Below, piece by piece: positions 5,690 through 6,809 of a stretch of 6,809 nucleotides of DNA (its first letter is position 1; every line of letters starts with the position of its first letter). A model generated the notes under the pieces. The model did not search any database. It was not told the origin of the DNA and worked only from the letters and a program-made list of their open reading frames with translations. Both the position numbers and the translations under genes were made by a program. This stretch comes from an uncultured Ignavibacteriales bacterium (GTDB lineage Bacteria; Bacteroidota; Ignavibacteria; Ignavibacteriales; Ignavibacteriaceae). The stretch spans positions 1-6,809 of the forward strand of contig CAJXGP010000110.1 of assembly GCA_913053915.1 (NCBI GenBank). Direction: 5' to 3'.

Positions 5690-5754
5690 AATATGGGCAT
5701 AAGGTGGCTCAAAATTAATGGCCGAAAATGGTATATTTCTGTTGGCCGTTGACA
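5243..5754 (+). mobile_element. IS21-family element, right-end remnant
   Basis: It includes the IstB fragment and a ~65-base tail. The tail ends in GGCCGTTGACA (5744-5754); read from outside it starts TGTCAACGGCC, a typical IS21-type end with TG...CA termini. GGCCG occurs twice in the tail (5720-5724 and 5744-5748), in keeping with the repeated transposase-binding sites of IS21 ends. The left end, istA and the start of istB are absent, cut at the IS630 junction. Confidence 0.65.
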
Positions 5755-5764
5755 CCGTAGGGAA

Positions 5765-5858
5765 GGCTAATATTGGGCAATCTTTAAGAAATAAAAATTC
5801 TCAAGCTAACCGGTTAGCCCATCAAATTTTGATTTTTAAATCTTACCCAATCTTAACC
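5765..5858. repeat. 94-bp imperfect palindrome with perfect 14-bp core
   Basis: The two 47-base arms meet at 5811/5812. GCTAACCGGTTAGC (5805-5818) is perfect. Further out, 33 of 47 positions pair by my hand alignment, including long blocks such as CTAA.ATTGGG.AA in the left arm matched by the right arm. The arms could fold as a long hairpin or cruciform. It lies 10 bases outside the IS21 end and takes in the last codons of a short ORF behind the CheD-like gene. It may be a miniature inverted-repeat element or a fossil head-to-head repeat; neither is proven. Confidence 0.65.
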
Positions 5859-5892
5859 TTCTGTGGATACGCTTACCATCTAGTGGTCTCAT
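5836..5892 (-). pseudogene. start of a third gene after the CheD-like gene, cut to 18 codons
   Basis: AAGGAGAG sits three bases before ATG 5892, and immediately follows the stop of the CheD-like gene, an arrangement normal for the next gene of an operon. The ORF encodes MRPLDGKRIHRRLRLGKI and stops at 5836-5838. Its last seven codons lie inside the palindrome at 5765-5858. I read it as a gene truncated by that repeat. It could instead be a genuine short basic peptide; no family is recognised. Confidence 0.4.
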
Positions 5893-5903
5893 AATCTCTC
5901 CTT

Positions 5904-6362
5904 TTAGTTGTATGGGTACCAGTCGCATTTTCTTAACTGCCTTACAGTTACAACTGCTGTTTCATCTGTTTTATTGAAATAGACTATCTTTCTTCCCATA
6001 TATCCCCCGGCATCAATCTCAATAATCTTTATACCGAGCAGCTTGAGTGTCTTTTTCGTCTGCTCGATATTTGCCCTTCCTATCAATTCGCCGGACTTAT
6101 CTGAACCGCCAAAAACCTTAGATACCATATTATCTTTTGACGAACCGAGTTTAATCATAGAGTTATAAAGAGTAAGCAGAGATACATTTCCATATTTTAC
6201 TGTTGCGTGTTGCCTATTTTCAATTCCGCCATAATGATATTTTTTATCGTGCATTGTTACGACAACAGCATTTCCCAAAACTGCATATATAACAACGGGA
6301 TCACGGGATACTATGAGATAACCCGGTTTTATAAGAGTTTGGTATTTTATTAAATTGTTAAT
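5904..6362 (-). CDS. CheD-like protein without catalytic residues; start codon unclear
   Basis: CheD enzymes deamidate or de-esterify chemoreceptor glutamines and bind CheC. Family features are clear: PGYLIVSRDPVVIYAVLGNA at residues 13-32 (counted from 6362), KVFGGSDKSGELIGRANIEQ at 82-101, and LGIKIIEIDAGGYMGRKIVY at 109-128, up to a normal C-terminus. However, the family GLGSC block reads VLGNA. The catalytic Cys (Cys27 in Thermotoga maritima) is Ala32, the His (His44) is Asn49 and the Thr (Thr21) is Tyr26. Deamidase activity is therefore unlikely; a binding or scaffold role is possible. No ATG, GTG or TTG lies before the conserved N-terminus. The frame begins straight after the HDOD stop, so the start may be ATT 6362-6360. 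TTG 6278 would delete the first conserved strand. Confidence 0.78.
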   Translation of the reverse strand: MNNLIKYQTLIKPGYLIVSRDPVVIYAVLGNAVVVTMHDKKYHYGGIENRQHATVKYGNVSLLTLYNSMIKLGSSKDNMVSKVFGGSDKSGELIGRANIEQTKKTLKLLGIKIIEIDAGGYMGRKIVYFNKTDETAVVTVRQLRKCDWYPYN

Positions 6363-6809
6363 TTAAGATACCCCAACTTCAGAAGTTATCAAATTATATC
6401 TTTTTATAAATTTAGCCAATATTTTATCTATGTCTTTTGTAGTAAAATTAAACTCATTTTGAAGGCTGCCGCTTCTGTAATTGAGCCCGTCAAGTGTAGT
6501 GGTGATTCCCGAAAGCATGGCAAGCAGATCCGACAATGCCACTATGTGGGTAGTTTTAAAATTACTTTTAAGCGGATTATGGTGATACATAATCGCATCG
6601 ATGATCTCATCCGGAAATTTCCAGCGCGATAGCAGGATGGCTCCAACCTCCGAATGTGTTGTTCCAAACAAAACCAGTTCCGCTTCATCAAAACTTTTAT
6701 CTTTTACTGCCATCAACGCCTGTTCTTTTAATGGGTTTTCTGCAATAATTTTCCCAAGAATTATCTTACCTATGTCTCTTAACAGTGATGCCGTAAATAC
6801 TATTTGAGG
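6363..6809 (-). CDS. HDOD-domain protein, C-terminal part (runs off right edge)
   Basis: The frame is open from the right window edge and stops at TAA 6363-6365, leaving 148 codons. The sequence shows the core of an HDOD domain, a catalytically inactive relative of HD phosphohydrolases used in bacterial signalling: FTASLLRDIGKIILGKI near the edge, FGTTHSEVGAILLSRWKFPD, then IIDAIMYHHNPLK and a helix with VALSDLLAMLSGI. The C-terminal ~45 residues (TTKDIDKILAKFIKRYNLI) match the usual end of such proteins. It lies directly upstream of, and in the same reading frame as, the CheD-like gene, suggesting a shared chemotaxis or signalling role. The start codon is outside the window. Confidence 0.88.
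   Translation of the reverse strand, partial: PQIVFTASLLRDIGKIILGKIIAENPLKEQALMAVKDKSFDEAELVLFGTTHSEVGAILLSRWKFPDEIIDAIMYHHNPLKSNFKTTHIVALSDLLAMLSGITTTLDGLNYRSGSLQNEFNFTTKDIDKILAKFIKRYNLITSEVGVS

Noticed and set aside
6601..6807. Plus-strand 68-codon ORF at the right edge
   Set aside because: It is antisense to the HDOD gene.
1..6809. CRISPR array, tRNA or rRNA genes
   Set aside because: I found no regularly spaced repeats, no tRNA arms with a T-loop consensus and no rRNA-like sequence.

Overview
The window is AT-rich bacterial DNA. It reads as a decaying accessory island of defence, toxin-antitoxin and insertion-sequence genes lying against a signalling locus (HDOD plus CheD-like) at the right edge. 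CheD and HDOD proteins point to a bacterium, probably motile and chemotactic. The sequence alone does not fix the phylum: there is no rRNA, tRNA or marker gene.

Left part (1-1510). A minus-strand gene with an AIPR-type abortive-infection N-terminus runs off the left edge. It has a good promoter with a dyad over the -35 box. Next comes an unrecognised broken reading frame that appears to have been split by an IS3-family element. That element survives only as a ~455-bp remnant with a frameshift, a nonsense codon and a lost catalytic Asp.

Middle part (1424-3830). A plus-strand cluster starts with a TIGR04255-family protein. It overlaps a chimeric antitoxin-like gene, which overlaps a Txe/YoeB-type toxin broken by a one-base deletion. 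Directly downstream is a second, intact YefM-YoeB module with its own consensus promoter. Two RelE-superfamily modules thus lie in tandem, one with a dead toxin. The -35 box of the likely TIGR04255 promoter is the outer end of the IS3 remnant. A gene-free stretch with several strong AT-rich hairpins follows.

Right-middle part (3833-5754). A C-terminal fragment of a type III restriction (Res-like) subunit on the minus strand, a complete 1.14-kb IS630-family element and a C-terminal IstB fragment on the plus strand abut each other exactly at the IS630 ends. The two flanks are unrelated genes, so this is a rearrangement junction rather than a simple insertion. The IS21-type right end lies at about 5754.

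Right part (5755-6809). A ~94-bp imperfect palindrome centred on a perfect 14-bp core is followed by the minus-strand genes. An HDOD-domain gene enters from the right edge. A CheD-like reading frame follows in the same frame immediately after the HDOD stop codon, with no normal start codon. A well-positioned ribosome binding site then leads into an 18-codon ORF that runs into the palindrome. The CheD-like protein lacks the catalytic Cys, His and Thr of the family, so it looks like a non-catalytic CheD fold.
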